In this document: one piece after another, positions 1 to 4,778 of the stretch | Position numbering within the stretch: the first letter of the stretch is position 1 | Layout: each line of letters begins with the position of its first letter | DNA from: JANYIP01 sp031394045 | GTDB taxonomy: Bacteria > Actinomycetota > Actinomycetes > Prado026 | Direction: 5' to 3' | NCBI GenBank assembly: GCA_031394045.1 | Contig: JANMWN010000079.1 | Span: 1-6,336, forward strand | Length of the DNA: 6,336 bases | Program-made: the position numbers and the translations under genes | The notes under the pieces: model-generated | Told to the model about the DNA's origin: nothing | Database searches by the model: none | What the model saw: the letters and a program-made list of their open reading frames with translations, nothing else

Positions 1-183
1 CGCCTACGCCGAGGCACTTTCACCAGCGTGGCCGAACTGATCCAAGCCATCACCACCTGGACCGACCACGGCAACACCAACCCGATCCCCTTCGTCTGGC
101 ACGCCGCCGCCAGCGACATCATCGAGAAAGTAAGTCGCGGAAGAAACACCCTGTCACAACTCAAATCCATTACAGGGCACTAG
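1..183 (+). CDS. IS630-family transposase, C-terminal part (5' end outside window)
   Basis: Frame 1 is open from the left edge for 60 codons and stops with TAG at 181-183. The peptide contains RRGTFTSVAELIQAITTW followed by PFVWHAAASDIIEKV. This is the usual end of IS630-type DDE transposases: a basic RRGTF/S-V segment, then PFxWxxxxxxI just after the last catalytic glutamate. The catalytic D, D and E residues would lie to the left, so completeness cannot be judged. The terminal CAC just before TAG matches the end of the second IS630 remnant at 4498-4500. Because IS630 elements duplicate a TA target, the element may end within a few bases of this stop. The family assignment is fairly secure; whether the copy is active is unknown. 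Confidence 0.75.
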   Translation, partial: RLRRGTFTSVAELIQAITTWTDHGNTNPIPFVWHAAASDIIEKVSRGRNTLSQLKSITGH

Positions 184-383
184 CGTCATAGAGTTCGCCG
201 CCGTTGAGGCGAGACTGAGGAACTCCTGGTTCCCCGCGTGTTTGACGGGCTGGAGGGTTCTGAGATCGTCTGGCGACCTCCTCTCTGTCGCGTTCGCGCA
301 GCCGACCGGATCGAGCGTCCATGGGGATGCGGCCCGGTTCTTGGCTGTAGGCGCTGGCTCAAGCTGCGGCTCGATGGCCGCGT
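184..383. other. gene-free spacer between IS630 end and AbiE-like operon
   Basis: No convincing gene is seen on either strand. Short open frames exist but have no ribosome binding site and no recognisable protein motif, as expected by chance in GC-rich DNA. The stretch probably holds the outer flank of the IS630 element and the upstream region of the operon that starts at 435. No clear terminator or tRNA-like fold was found. Confidence 0.5.
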
Positions 384-417
384 TGGTCGGTGTTCGGTAT
401 TGACCGAACACCGAACA
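384..417. promoter_or_regulatory. long inverted repeat, probable operator of the AbiE-like operon
   Basis: The left arm at 387-398 reads TCGGTGTTCGGT. The right arm at 403-414 is its exact reverse complement, ACCGAACACCGA, and the spacer is ATTG. Allowing one mismatch extends the arms to 15 bp (384-398 and 403-417). Each arm contains the heptamer TGTTCGG (or its complement) or a close variant of it twice, so two dimers could bind side by side. AbiEi antitoxins of type IV systems are known to bind inverted repeats upstream of their own operon and repress it. This site lies 18 bp before the likely start of the AbiEi-like gene, so autoregulation is the natural reading. The repeat is seen directly; the binding protein is inferred. 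Confidence 0.65.
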
Positions 418-435
418 TCGATCACACTTGGGCGG
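400..435 (+). promoter_or_regulatory. possible promoter inside the operator, leaderless start
   Basis: A -35-like TTGACC (400-405, five of six to consensus) lies in the centre and right arm of the palindrome. After 17 bp comes CACACT (423-428), a weak -10 that keeps the A at position 2 and the T at position 6. Transcription would start close to 435, which is the in-frame GTG preferred as start codon. That would give a leaderless mRNA, common in actinobacteria, and explains why no Shine-Dalgarno sequence precedes the gene. A repressor on the palindrome would cover the -35. The -10 is poor, so this remains a proposal. Confidence 0.4.
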
Positions 436-1487
436 TGGCTGAGACGCGACGCAAGGAGGCGATCGATGCGCTGACGGATGCCCTAGCTGAGGTCGGCCTC
501 CACGTTGACGCTGGCGACAATGCCAAGGAGAGCGGAAACGATCTTGTGGTGCATAGCGCGGCCGGCGACCGGTTCGAGATTCAGGTGAAGGCGAGGTCGC
601 TCGTTGCGGGGCCGCTGCCAGCGAATCTCGTTCGTGCTAGGCAACCATCCGGTGCGAGCGGCGAACCACTGGTCATCGTAGTGGGTGAGCGCGTCACGGC
701 GGAGGCCAAAGCTCAGCTGCGCTCGATGGGCTGGGGCTGGCTCGACTTGCGCGGGCACCTGCATGTCAACGGCCCTGGTGTGTTCGTCGATGCGAACGTC
801 ACCTTGCTCGACCGCCACAGCCAGACCCCCGATCCGATCGCCGGGCTTGTGGGCATCGAGGTGGCGTCGTTGCTTTTGATGGACCCGGACCGGGTGCTGG
901 GGGTTCGTCAAGTCGCCTCCGAGTTGGGCAGGGCTCCGAGTTCAGTTTCGGAGGCGCTCGCTCGACTACGAGACGCGGGCCTCGTCGAGAAGGGCGGCGG
1001 ACCTGCGATACCCGACCTCTTCCGCCAGCTTGCGCGCCGCTGGCGCCCTGAGACTTACGACGTCGCAACGCTTCCAGGTCCTGGCGGTGGTCCCGTCAAC
1101 GAGGCGCTGCGCCTTGGTCTCGATACAGCAGCCACTGGTCCAGGCTGGGCGCTGGGGGACAGCCTCGCGGCCGTGGCGTACGGCGCGCCCCTCAACCTGA
1201 GCGGGTCCTACCCGCCGGACCTGTACGTCCCCGGCAAGACAACCGTGCGGCGTGCGCTTCAGCTACTCGGACCAGCGACGGATCACCAGACCCGAGCAGG
1301 AACCCTGCGTTTGGCTCCGATTGCCCTCGCGTGTTCCCGCCGAGTCGAATGGACGCCCAGGCACAACCTCGAGTGGCCGCTCGTCCATCCCCTGTTCGTT
1401 GCGCTCGACCTGGCACAGGACCCGGGCCGGGGCACGGAGGCACTTGAGGCCTGGAAGCCAGATCCGCAGTGGCACCGTGTCTGGTAG
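435..1487 (+). CDS. AbiEi-like type IV antitoxin / winged-helix regulator (COG4861-like)
   Basis: This 350-residue protein is probably the antitoxin and autorepressor of the pair. The N-terminal part (about 1-130) has D36 and then EIQVK at 48-52, resembling the D...(E/Q)xK core of restriction-endonuclease-like folds. VIVVGERVTAEAKAQLRS and GWLDLRGHLHV (79-111) then match the 'loses its way, D-x-x-G-N/H' segment of AbiEi/COG4861 proteins. A winged helix follows at about 135-187 (VRQVASELGRAPSSVSEALA, then LRDAGLVEK). The C-terminal half has WALGDSLAAVAYGAP (238-252), PDLYVPG, and VHPLFVALDLAQDPGRGTEA near the end, all typical of AbiEi antitoxins. The frame is open back to GTG 390, but that codon lies inside the palindrome, so GTG 435 is preferred. 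The nucleotidyltransferase gene starts 38 bp after the stop, or overlaps it if an upstream GTG is used. Nuclease activity is not implied: the fold-like motif may be degenerate. Confidence 0.75.
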   Translation: MAETRRKEAIDALTDALAEVGLHVDAGDNAKESGNDLVVHSAAGDRFEIQVKARSLVAGPLPANLVRARQPSGASGEPLVIVVGERVTAEAKAQLRSMGWGWLDLRGHLHVNGPGVFVDANVTLLDRHSQTPDPIAGLVGIEVASLLLMDPDRVLGVRQVASELGRAPSSVSEALARLRDAGLVEKGGGPAIPDLFRQLARRWRPETYDVATLPGPGGGPVNEALRLGLDTAATGPGWALGDSLAAVAYGAPLNLSGSYPPDLYVPGKTTVRRALQLLGPATDHQTRAGTLRLAPIALACSRRVEWTPRHNLEWPLVHPLFVALDLAQDPGRGTEALEAWKPDPQWHRVW

Positions 1488-1524
1488 CCCAGTGGTCCCG
1501 ATCGTGGAGCTGGTCGGCGCCGGG

Positions 1525-2238
1525 ATGTCCGCGATCGTTCAGGCCATCCCCGTCACCGAAACGAGCACGGGGAGCCCCGTCATCGTCGTGGGCGGACTAG
1601 CAGTCCTCTGTCGCCTGTCGCAGCCGTACCGGGTCACCACGGACCTCGACACAGTGAACCGCCGAAGGGCCGGCCAACCCAGCCAGCTCGAACTCCTGGT
1701 CACCCGCGGTGCCCGCCGAAGTGGCCCGTCGGGCGTACAGCTGGACACTCCACTTGGGCCTGTCCAGGTCGACGTGCTCGAAGTCAACGACGCTGACTTG
1801 AGCGACCTTCCGGCCGACCCCTCGGATCGACTTCACGTGCTCAGCCACGCATGGGCGGCAGAGACGGCCAGCCCTGTCATTCTTCGATCCGATCGGGGTG
1901 CCGAAGTTCATACGCTAGCGGCACGACCGGGCGCGCTCATCGCGATGAAACTGCAGTCGATCATGAACCGAGGGGCAGCCAAAGAGGCTACCGATGTGCT
2001 CGACATTGTTCGACTCACCCTCGATCCCCAGTGCGGTGAGACATCCCGCACCGAACTTGCTGACGCAGGCAACCAGCTCCGGCAAGACGCACTCCGCCAC
2101 GCGCACCTCTGGTTCATCGAGAGGGCGGACCGCACGTTGAGGGTCGTGAGGAAGATCCCCGAGGGTCGCGACACGACCGGCGACGACCTTCAACTCGTCG
2201 GAGAACTCCTGATGTCAGCGCTAAACATGCCCGTATGA
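1525..2238 (+). CDS. AbiEii-like nucleotidyltransferase (type IV toxin candidate)
   Basis: The 237-residue protein has a minimal nucleotidyltransferase fold. VIVVGGLAVL (19-28) gives the GG motif, TTDLD (38-42) gives the paired metal-binding aspartates, and VQVDVLEV (80-87) supplies the third acid. ALIAMKLQSIMNRGAAKEATDVLDI (137-161, with K142, K153, D157 and D160) is the hallmark helix of AbiEii/AbiGii toxins. Such toxins transfer nucleotides, in studied homologues to tRNA acceptor ends, and arrest growth when the AbiEi partner fails; the substrate here is unknown. ATG 1525 puts 22 residues before the GG, as usual for the family, with a distant GGAG at 1506. In-frame GTGs at 1504, 1492 and 1477 are alternatives, the last overlapping the upstream gene by 11 bp. 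Either way the pair is co-transcribed. The open frame back to 1252 is only a shadow of the upstream gene. Confidence 0.78.
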   Translation: MSAIVQAIPVTETSTGSPVIVVGGLAVLCRLSQPYRVTTDLDTVNRRRAGQPSQLELLVTRGARRSGPSGVQLDTPLGPVQVDVLEVNDADLSDLPADPSDRLHVLSHAWAAETASPVILRSDRGAEVHTLAARPGALIAMKLQSIMNRGAAKEATDVLDIVRLTLDPQCGETSRTELADAGNQLRQDALRHAHLWFIERADRTLRVVRKIPEGRDTTGDDLQLVGELLMSALNMPV

Positions 2239-2266
2239 CGACGGCGTGACCTCGTCAGGTTGCCTG

Positions 2267-2285
2267 CGAAGCGGGCTCCGCTTCG
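2267..2285 (+). terminator. GC-rich hairpin after the AbiE-like operon
   Basis: CGAAGCGG (2267-2274) and CCGCTTCG (2278-2285) pair perfectly around a three-base loop. The hairpin begins 29 bp after the stop of the nucleotidyltransferase gene. There is no following T-run, which is common for actinobacterial terminators but also makes the call uncertain. The right arm overlaps the start of the att-like repeat, so it might instead belong to that site. Confidence 0.45.
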
Positions 2286-2401
2286 TTGACAGCGTCAACG
2301 CGGCAACGCGACGAGTCCAGAAGGTTCACCCCGTCAACCGAGACTTTGCGCTGCAACCCAACGGTTCCCGATGGTTCCAGACGGTTCGGACAGGTTCGAT
2401 T
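2283..2401. repeat. 119-bp att-like direct repeat, copy A
   Basis: This block recurs at 4526-4644 in the same orientation, without gaps and with 8 mismatches (about 93% identity). It opens with the palindrome GTTGAC-AGC-GTCAAC and closes with a ladder of four GGTTC words whose starts are exactly 10 bp apart (2363, 2373, 2383, 2393). A fifth GGTTC at 2323 is in the same phase. Identity stops abruptly just after GGTTCGATT, where copy B is cut by the IS256 element. The combination of arm-like repeats next to a tRNA/tmRNA-like end suits a tyrosine-recombinase attachment region. The integrase itself is not in the window. Confidence 0.8.
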
Positions 2402-2415
2402 CCCGCCACCTCCAC
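2394..2415 (+). other. probable attachment core: tmRNA/tRNA 3'-end-like sequence
   Basis: TTCGATTCCCGCCACCTCC followed by AC reads like a T-loop (TTCGATT), the 3' strand of a T-stem (CCCGC), a seven-base acceptor strand (CACCTCC) and a discriminator A with the first C of CCA. This is the form of a tmRNA (ssrA) 3' end, though a tRNA end is also possible. The 5' side of the T-stem that should pair (GCGGG) is absent: the sequence there is GACAG from the repeat ladder. It is therefore not a functional RNA gene but a duplicated target end, as left at the distal junction of an element inserted in such a gene. Confidence 0.6.
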
Positions 2416-2698
2416 TTTGATCATGCCGCTGACCAGCAACGATGCGGTTCAGGGGAGTCGAGTTCCGCTCCCGCCACCTGCGTTGCGGGGCAAGGGTTTC
2501 TGCGTGTTCTCGGCGCGTAGAGGAAGCGGGAGCCATCCGCCTAGGCGGTTCCGCGGAGCGTGCCGGAGATCAACTCGTGTTGACGCTGTCAACGTCTTGT
2601 CAACGGTGCGCTGATTGGTGTCTGCCCAGCGATGTGGTCCGAGTCGGACGTCGGTCGCGTCCACGCGATTGGTACGTCTAGCCGTCGGCGAGTGCGGC
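2416..2698. other. gene-poor spacer with palindromes, between att-like core and ATPase gene
   Basis: No supported gene lies here. The stretch holds a degenerate second core-like word at 2462-2481 (16 of 20 bases matching 2394-2413) and a perfect 12-bp palindrome, CCGCCTAGGCGG, at 2537-2548. It also has the GTTGAC palindrome described separately and two further small inverted repeats close to the end of the ATPase gene: GTCCGA-G-TCGGAC at 2637-2649, and TCGCGT/ACGCGA at 2655-2668. One of the last two may help end transcription of the minus-strand ATPase gene, but neither has a T-run. Confidence 0.5.
2579..2604. repeat. third GTTGAC-N3-GTCAAC palindrome plus an extra half site
   Basis: GTTGAC (2579-2584) and GTCAAC (2588-2593) are separated by GCT, and a further GTCAAC lies at 2599-2604. 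The same palindrome opens copy A (2285-2299, spacer AGC) and copy B (4528-4542, spacer GGC). Copy A has another lone GTCAAC at 2333-2338, which copy B has lost by substitution. Together these look like arm-type binding sites on both sides of the core at 2394-2415. An integrase or excisionase is the likely ligand, by inference only. Confidence 0.5.
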
Positions 2699-4171
2699 TC
2701 AGTTCAGGAGCAGCGACACGAGCGGGGCGGGGACCGCCCAGGCTGGGTGGTCCAGATTGAGTATTGACTTGGTGGCCAGAACCCCAGCTGAGTACTTGCC
2801 TTCCACGACCTTCGCCTCCGCCCGCCAGTGGGCGTCGACCCACTTGCTCTCGATCGGGATGCTGCGCGTAGGCCCGGCGGGTGTTGGCACGGAGACCGGT
2901 GCGAGGTCTACCTCGTTCCCGGACGCGGTCCTGGCGTAGCCGATGGTGTCGCCGGCCACCCATCGCCCTTCGTCCAGCCGATCCAAGGCGCGAGCCAACG
3001 CGACCCCTACGGCCATCTCGGACAGTGTCGTCATCTCGGGAGCCGGGAAGCCGCTGCGCAGCCGCTCGGGCAGCCACGCGAGCAACGGGTCGGTCAAGTA
3101 GACCTTGGCCTGGCTCCCCGGTACTGGGCTGCCGTCTTCGTCGCGGCGAGGACAGGTCAGGAGCGCGAACGTGCCGATCATCCTGGCCAGTCTGGTCTCG
3201 AAGGCTCGACGTGAGGAGTATCCGAGATCTGCCGCCGCCGAGGCGATGTTGAGGGGGCTCGTGGCTCGCGCGGTCAGACCGGCTAGCAGGTTGGGGACCG
3301 AGTCTGCGGGAGCATCGGGATCGACGTCGCTGCGCAGCCAGGCAGCAAGATCGCGCAGGTACGGTGTCGACACTTCCCCGGTCCGGGTGTGCTCGAACAC
3401 CGCACGCGGGAAGCCTCCGCAGGTGAGGAACGCTTGCCATGCCAGGTCATAGTCGTCGACGTCGAATGCGAGTGCTGCGAGGGCTTCGCGTACGGCGAGG
3501 GTCTGCAGCTCCGCCGGGTGAACGTATGACGGTCGGGACAGGTCAGGTCGGGTGGCAGCCAGGTAGTCGCGGAACGTCATGGGTAGGAGTTGGCGAACCC
3601 GACGGCCTGCCGTGGTGCCTGCTCTCCCGGTCAGCAACTGCCCCTCGATGTCCTCTCCGGCGGCCCAGCGGCTGCCTGAGACCACGACGGTGTCGTCGCC
3701 GAAGTTGGTTCCGTCGCGGGCCGATTTGAGCACTGCTGTCCAGCCGGCGATGCCGGTGATCTCGTCGAGCAGCCAGACCCGGCGCACAGTCTGCGGCGTG
3801 TCCACGGATCGAGTGAGCTCGCGGCCGAGCGTCAGCACCCTGCGCAGGTCGCGGTCCCGCATTCCGTCGCAAGGCACGTGGAGGACCTGGCGAGGGTCGA
3901 CGTCGCGACGTCCGCAGAGGGTCGCCACCGTGTCCAACAGAGCGACAGATTTGCCGATTCGCCGTGGCCCGGTCACCACGACAAGCAGATCACTCAACGG
4001 GTTGGCCGCGACGTCGTCCAGGATGCTCGCGCGGTAGCCTAGGTCGTGACGGGCCCGGTCCATCAGCAGTCTGTGGGACCCGACCCAGAGCGTGGGGTCG
4101 GTCCTGGCTGCCGCAGCGCGCCACCACGGGTTGGCATCCATCAAGATGCGGCGCAGCTCATCGTCACGCAA
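2699..4171 (-). CDS. AAA+ ATPase with DUF4143-type (PD-(D/E)XK-like) C-terminal domain
   Basis: From TTG 4171 the protein has 490 residues. It shows Walker A GPRRIGKS (68-75), Walker B VWLLDE (132-137), a sensor-like VVVSGSR (162-168) and LPMTFRDYL (196-204, the family's 'L-P-L-S/T-F-x-E/D-Y/F-L' signature). GGFPRAV (252-258), a winged-helix-like stretch (about 307-337) and KVYLTDPLLAWL (356-367) follow. The C-terminus carries LSEMAV with E385, GNEVD with D422, and IESK (440-443), a complete E...D...ExK set as in restriction-endonuclease-like folds. No member function is certain; such ATPases are frequent in accessory DNA. TTG 4171 is preferred because GGATGGAG lies 8 bp upstream of it. ATG 4141 is an alternative, and the frame is open to TTG 4261. 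The gene is convergent with the AbiE-like operon and has no partner in the window. Confidence 0.75.
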   Translation of the reverse strand: MRDDELRRILMDANPWWRAAAARTDPTLWVGSHRLLMDRARHDLGYRASILDDVAANPLSDLLVVVTGPRRIGKSVALLDTVATLCGRRDVDPRQVLHVPCDGMRDRDLRRVLTLGRELTRSVDTPQTVRRVWLLDEITGIAGWTAVLKSARDGTNFGDDTVVVSGSRWAAGEDIEGQLLTGRAGTTAGRRVRQLLPMTFRDYLAATRPDLSRPSYVHPAELQTLAVREALAALAFDVDDYDLAWQAFLTCGGFPRAVFEHTRTGEVSTPYLRDLAAWLRSDVDPDAPADSVPNLLAGLTARATSPLNIASAAADLGYSSRRAFETRLARMIGTFALLTCPRRDEDGSPVPGSQAKVYLTDPLLAWLPERLRSGFPAPEMTTLSEMAVGVALARALDRLDEGRWVAGDTIGYARTASGNEVDLAPVSVPTPAGPTRSIPIESKWVDAHWRAEAKVVEGKYSAGVLATKSILNLDHPAWAVPAPLVSLLLN

Positions 4172-4231
4172 GGGTTCGACTCCATCCGAAGGTGGCAGAA
4201 GGACTGAGTGATGGCTTCCTACTGCTACAGA

Positions 4232-4261
4232 AGGGTAGGGGTTCCGCCGGTCTAAGTGCAA
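4232..4261 (-). promoter_or_regulatory. possible promoter of the ATPase gene
   Basis: On the minus strand TTGCAC (4261-4256) is followed after 18 bp by TACCCT (4237-4232), which keeps the T, A and final T of a -10 box. Transcription would begin near 4225 and leave a leader of about 50 bases before TTG 4171. The -35 match is weak. If correct, the TTG at 4261 is part of the promoter and not a start codon. Confidence 0.25.
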
Positions 4262-4290
4262 CAGAACAGTGGGGGTCTGGGCTTGTCTCG

Positions 4291-4503
4291 GCGACAGAGC
4301 TGATGGGGTGGTTCTTCGGGATCATCACCCGCCAAGGGATCCGCTGCGGCACCTTCACATCCGTCAAAGACCTCATCGGCGCCATCGAAGTCTTCGTCGA
4401 CGGCTGGAACGAACGCCGCGAACCATTCATCTGGGCCAAGACCGCCGACCAGATCATCCCGCACGCGACCCACGGTCACCCGACTTCAACAGCGCGACAC
4501 TAG
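4291..4503 (+). pseudogene. IS630-family transposase remnant, C-terminal end only
   Basis: The frame ending with TAG at 4501-4503 encodes WFFGIITRQ, CGTFTSVKDLIGAIEVFVDGW, then NERREPFIWAKTADQI and a tail ending in TSTARH. This is the C-terminal tail of an IS630-type transposase, from just before the last catalytic segment onward. Upstream of about 4291 the similarity vanishes into the ATPase promoter region, so the D residues and most of the gene are gone. It is a different lineage from the fragment at 1-183, as the residues between shared motifs differ widely. Like that fragment it ends in CAC-TA(G), fitting loss of everything but the right end of the element. Confidence 0.7.
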
Positions 4504-4525
4504 GCCCGGTTGCTCGGGATCGGGG

Positions 4526-4644
4526 TCGTTGACGGCGTCAACGCGGCAACGCAACGAGTCCAGATGGTTTACCCCGCCAGCCGAGACTTTGCGCTGCATT
4601 CCAACGGTTCCCGATGGTTCCAGACGGTTCGGACAGGTTCGATT
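4526..4644. repeat. 119-bp att-like direct repeat, copy B
   Basis: This copy is collinear with copy A (2283-2401) at a constant offset of 2243 bp and differs at 8 positions. It holds the GTTGAC-GGC-GTCAAC palindrome (4528-4542) and the GGTTC ladder (4606, 4616, 4626, 4636). It begins 22 bp after the IS630 remnant. The IS256-family element starts directly after its last T (4644), so the tRNA/tmRNA-like core is cut after GGTTCGATT and the remainder is not found beyond the element. The DNA between the two copies carries only the ATPase and the IS630 remnant. Confidence 0.8.
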
Positions 4645-4668
4645 GAGCAATGATCAGAACCTGTGGAT
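4645..4668. repeat. left terminal inverted repeat of the IS256-family element
   Basis: Twenty of 24 bases match the reverse complement of 6073-6096, in three blocks: GAGCAAT, TCA and ACCTGTGGAT. Confidence 0.85.
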
Positions 4669-4692
4669 GGGTCTCGGCGGGGTGAGGTGAAG

Positions 4693-4778
4693 GGGCGCAC
4701 CTTCCCGAGGATGATCCGAAGTCTCTGACAGTTCTGATCAGGGCCGGCGTTACAGCGCTGGCTCGGGAAGGTACGCCC
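4693..4778 (+). promoter_or_regulatory. leader hairpin masking the transposase ribosome binding site
   Basis: GGGCGCACCTTCCCGAG (4693-4709) pairs with CTCGGGAAGGTACGCCC (4762-4778) at 16 of 17 positions. The right arm contains the Shine-Dalgarno GGGAAGG (4765-4771) and ends at the base before ATG 4779. A transcript entering from outside would fold and hide the site, a control known in other IS families as protection from read-through. A second repeat, TGATCAGAAC (4651-4660) with GTTCTGATCA (4731-4740), interleaves with the first and could form a competing fold or pseudoknot. An element promoter starting after 4709 would give an unblocked mRNA. Confidence 0.6.

Noticed and set aside
154..425. 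Minus-strand open frames of about 80 codons between the IS630 end and the operator
   Set aside because: They start inside the inverted repeat, run into the IS630 gene, lack a Shine-Dalgarno and show no recognisable family.
1252..1524. An upstream extension of the nucleotidyltransferase frame to ATG 1252
   Set aside because: It would lie wholly inside the AbiEi-like gene in another frame. Its translation is arginine/serine-rich and unlike the family, whose proteins begin about 20 residues before the GG motif.
2363..2397. CRISPR-like array suggested by regular GGTTC repeats
   Set aside because: The unit is 5 bp at 10-bp spacing, far too short for repeats and spacers, and no cas gene is present.
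2283..2415. Functional tmRNA or tRNA gene
   Set aside because: Only a T-loop and 3' acceptor-like strand are present. The pairing 5' T-stem and acceptor strands, the anticodon arm and the tag coding region are missing.
2246..2614. A 122-codon plus-strand open frame across the att-like repeat
   Set aside because: It is built from the repeat, the tRNA/tmRNA-like core and the spacer. It has no ribosome binding site and no protein-like motif. The open frame follows from base composition.
2589..3440. A long minus-strand frame overlapping the ATPase
   Set aside because: It is a frame-shifted shadow rich in arginine, serine and proline with no motif. The ATPase frame has clear Walker and DUF4143 motifs over the same DNA.
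3964..4290. Upstream extension of the second IS630 frame
   Set aside because: This part overlaps the ATPase gene antisense and its promoter region. IS630 similarity only begins at about 4291.
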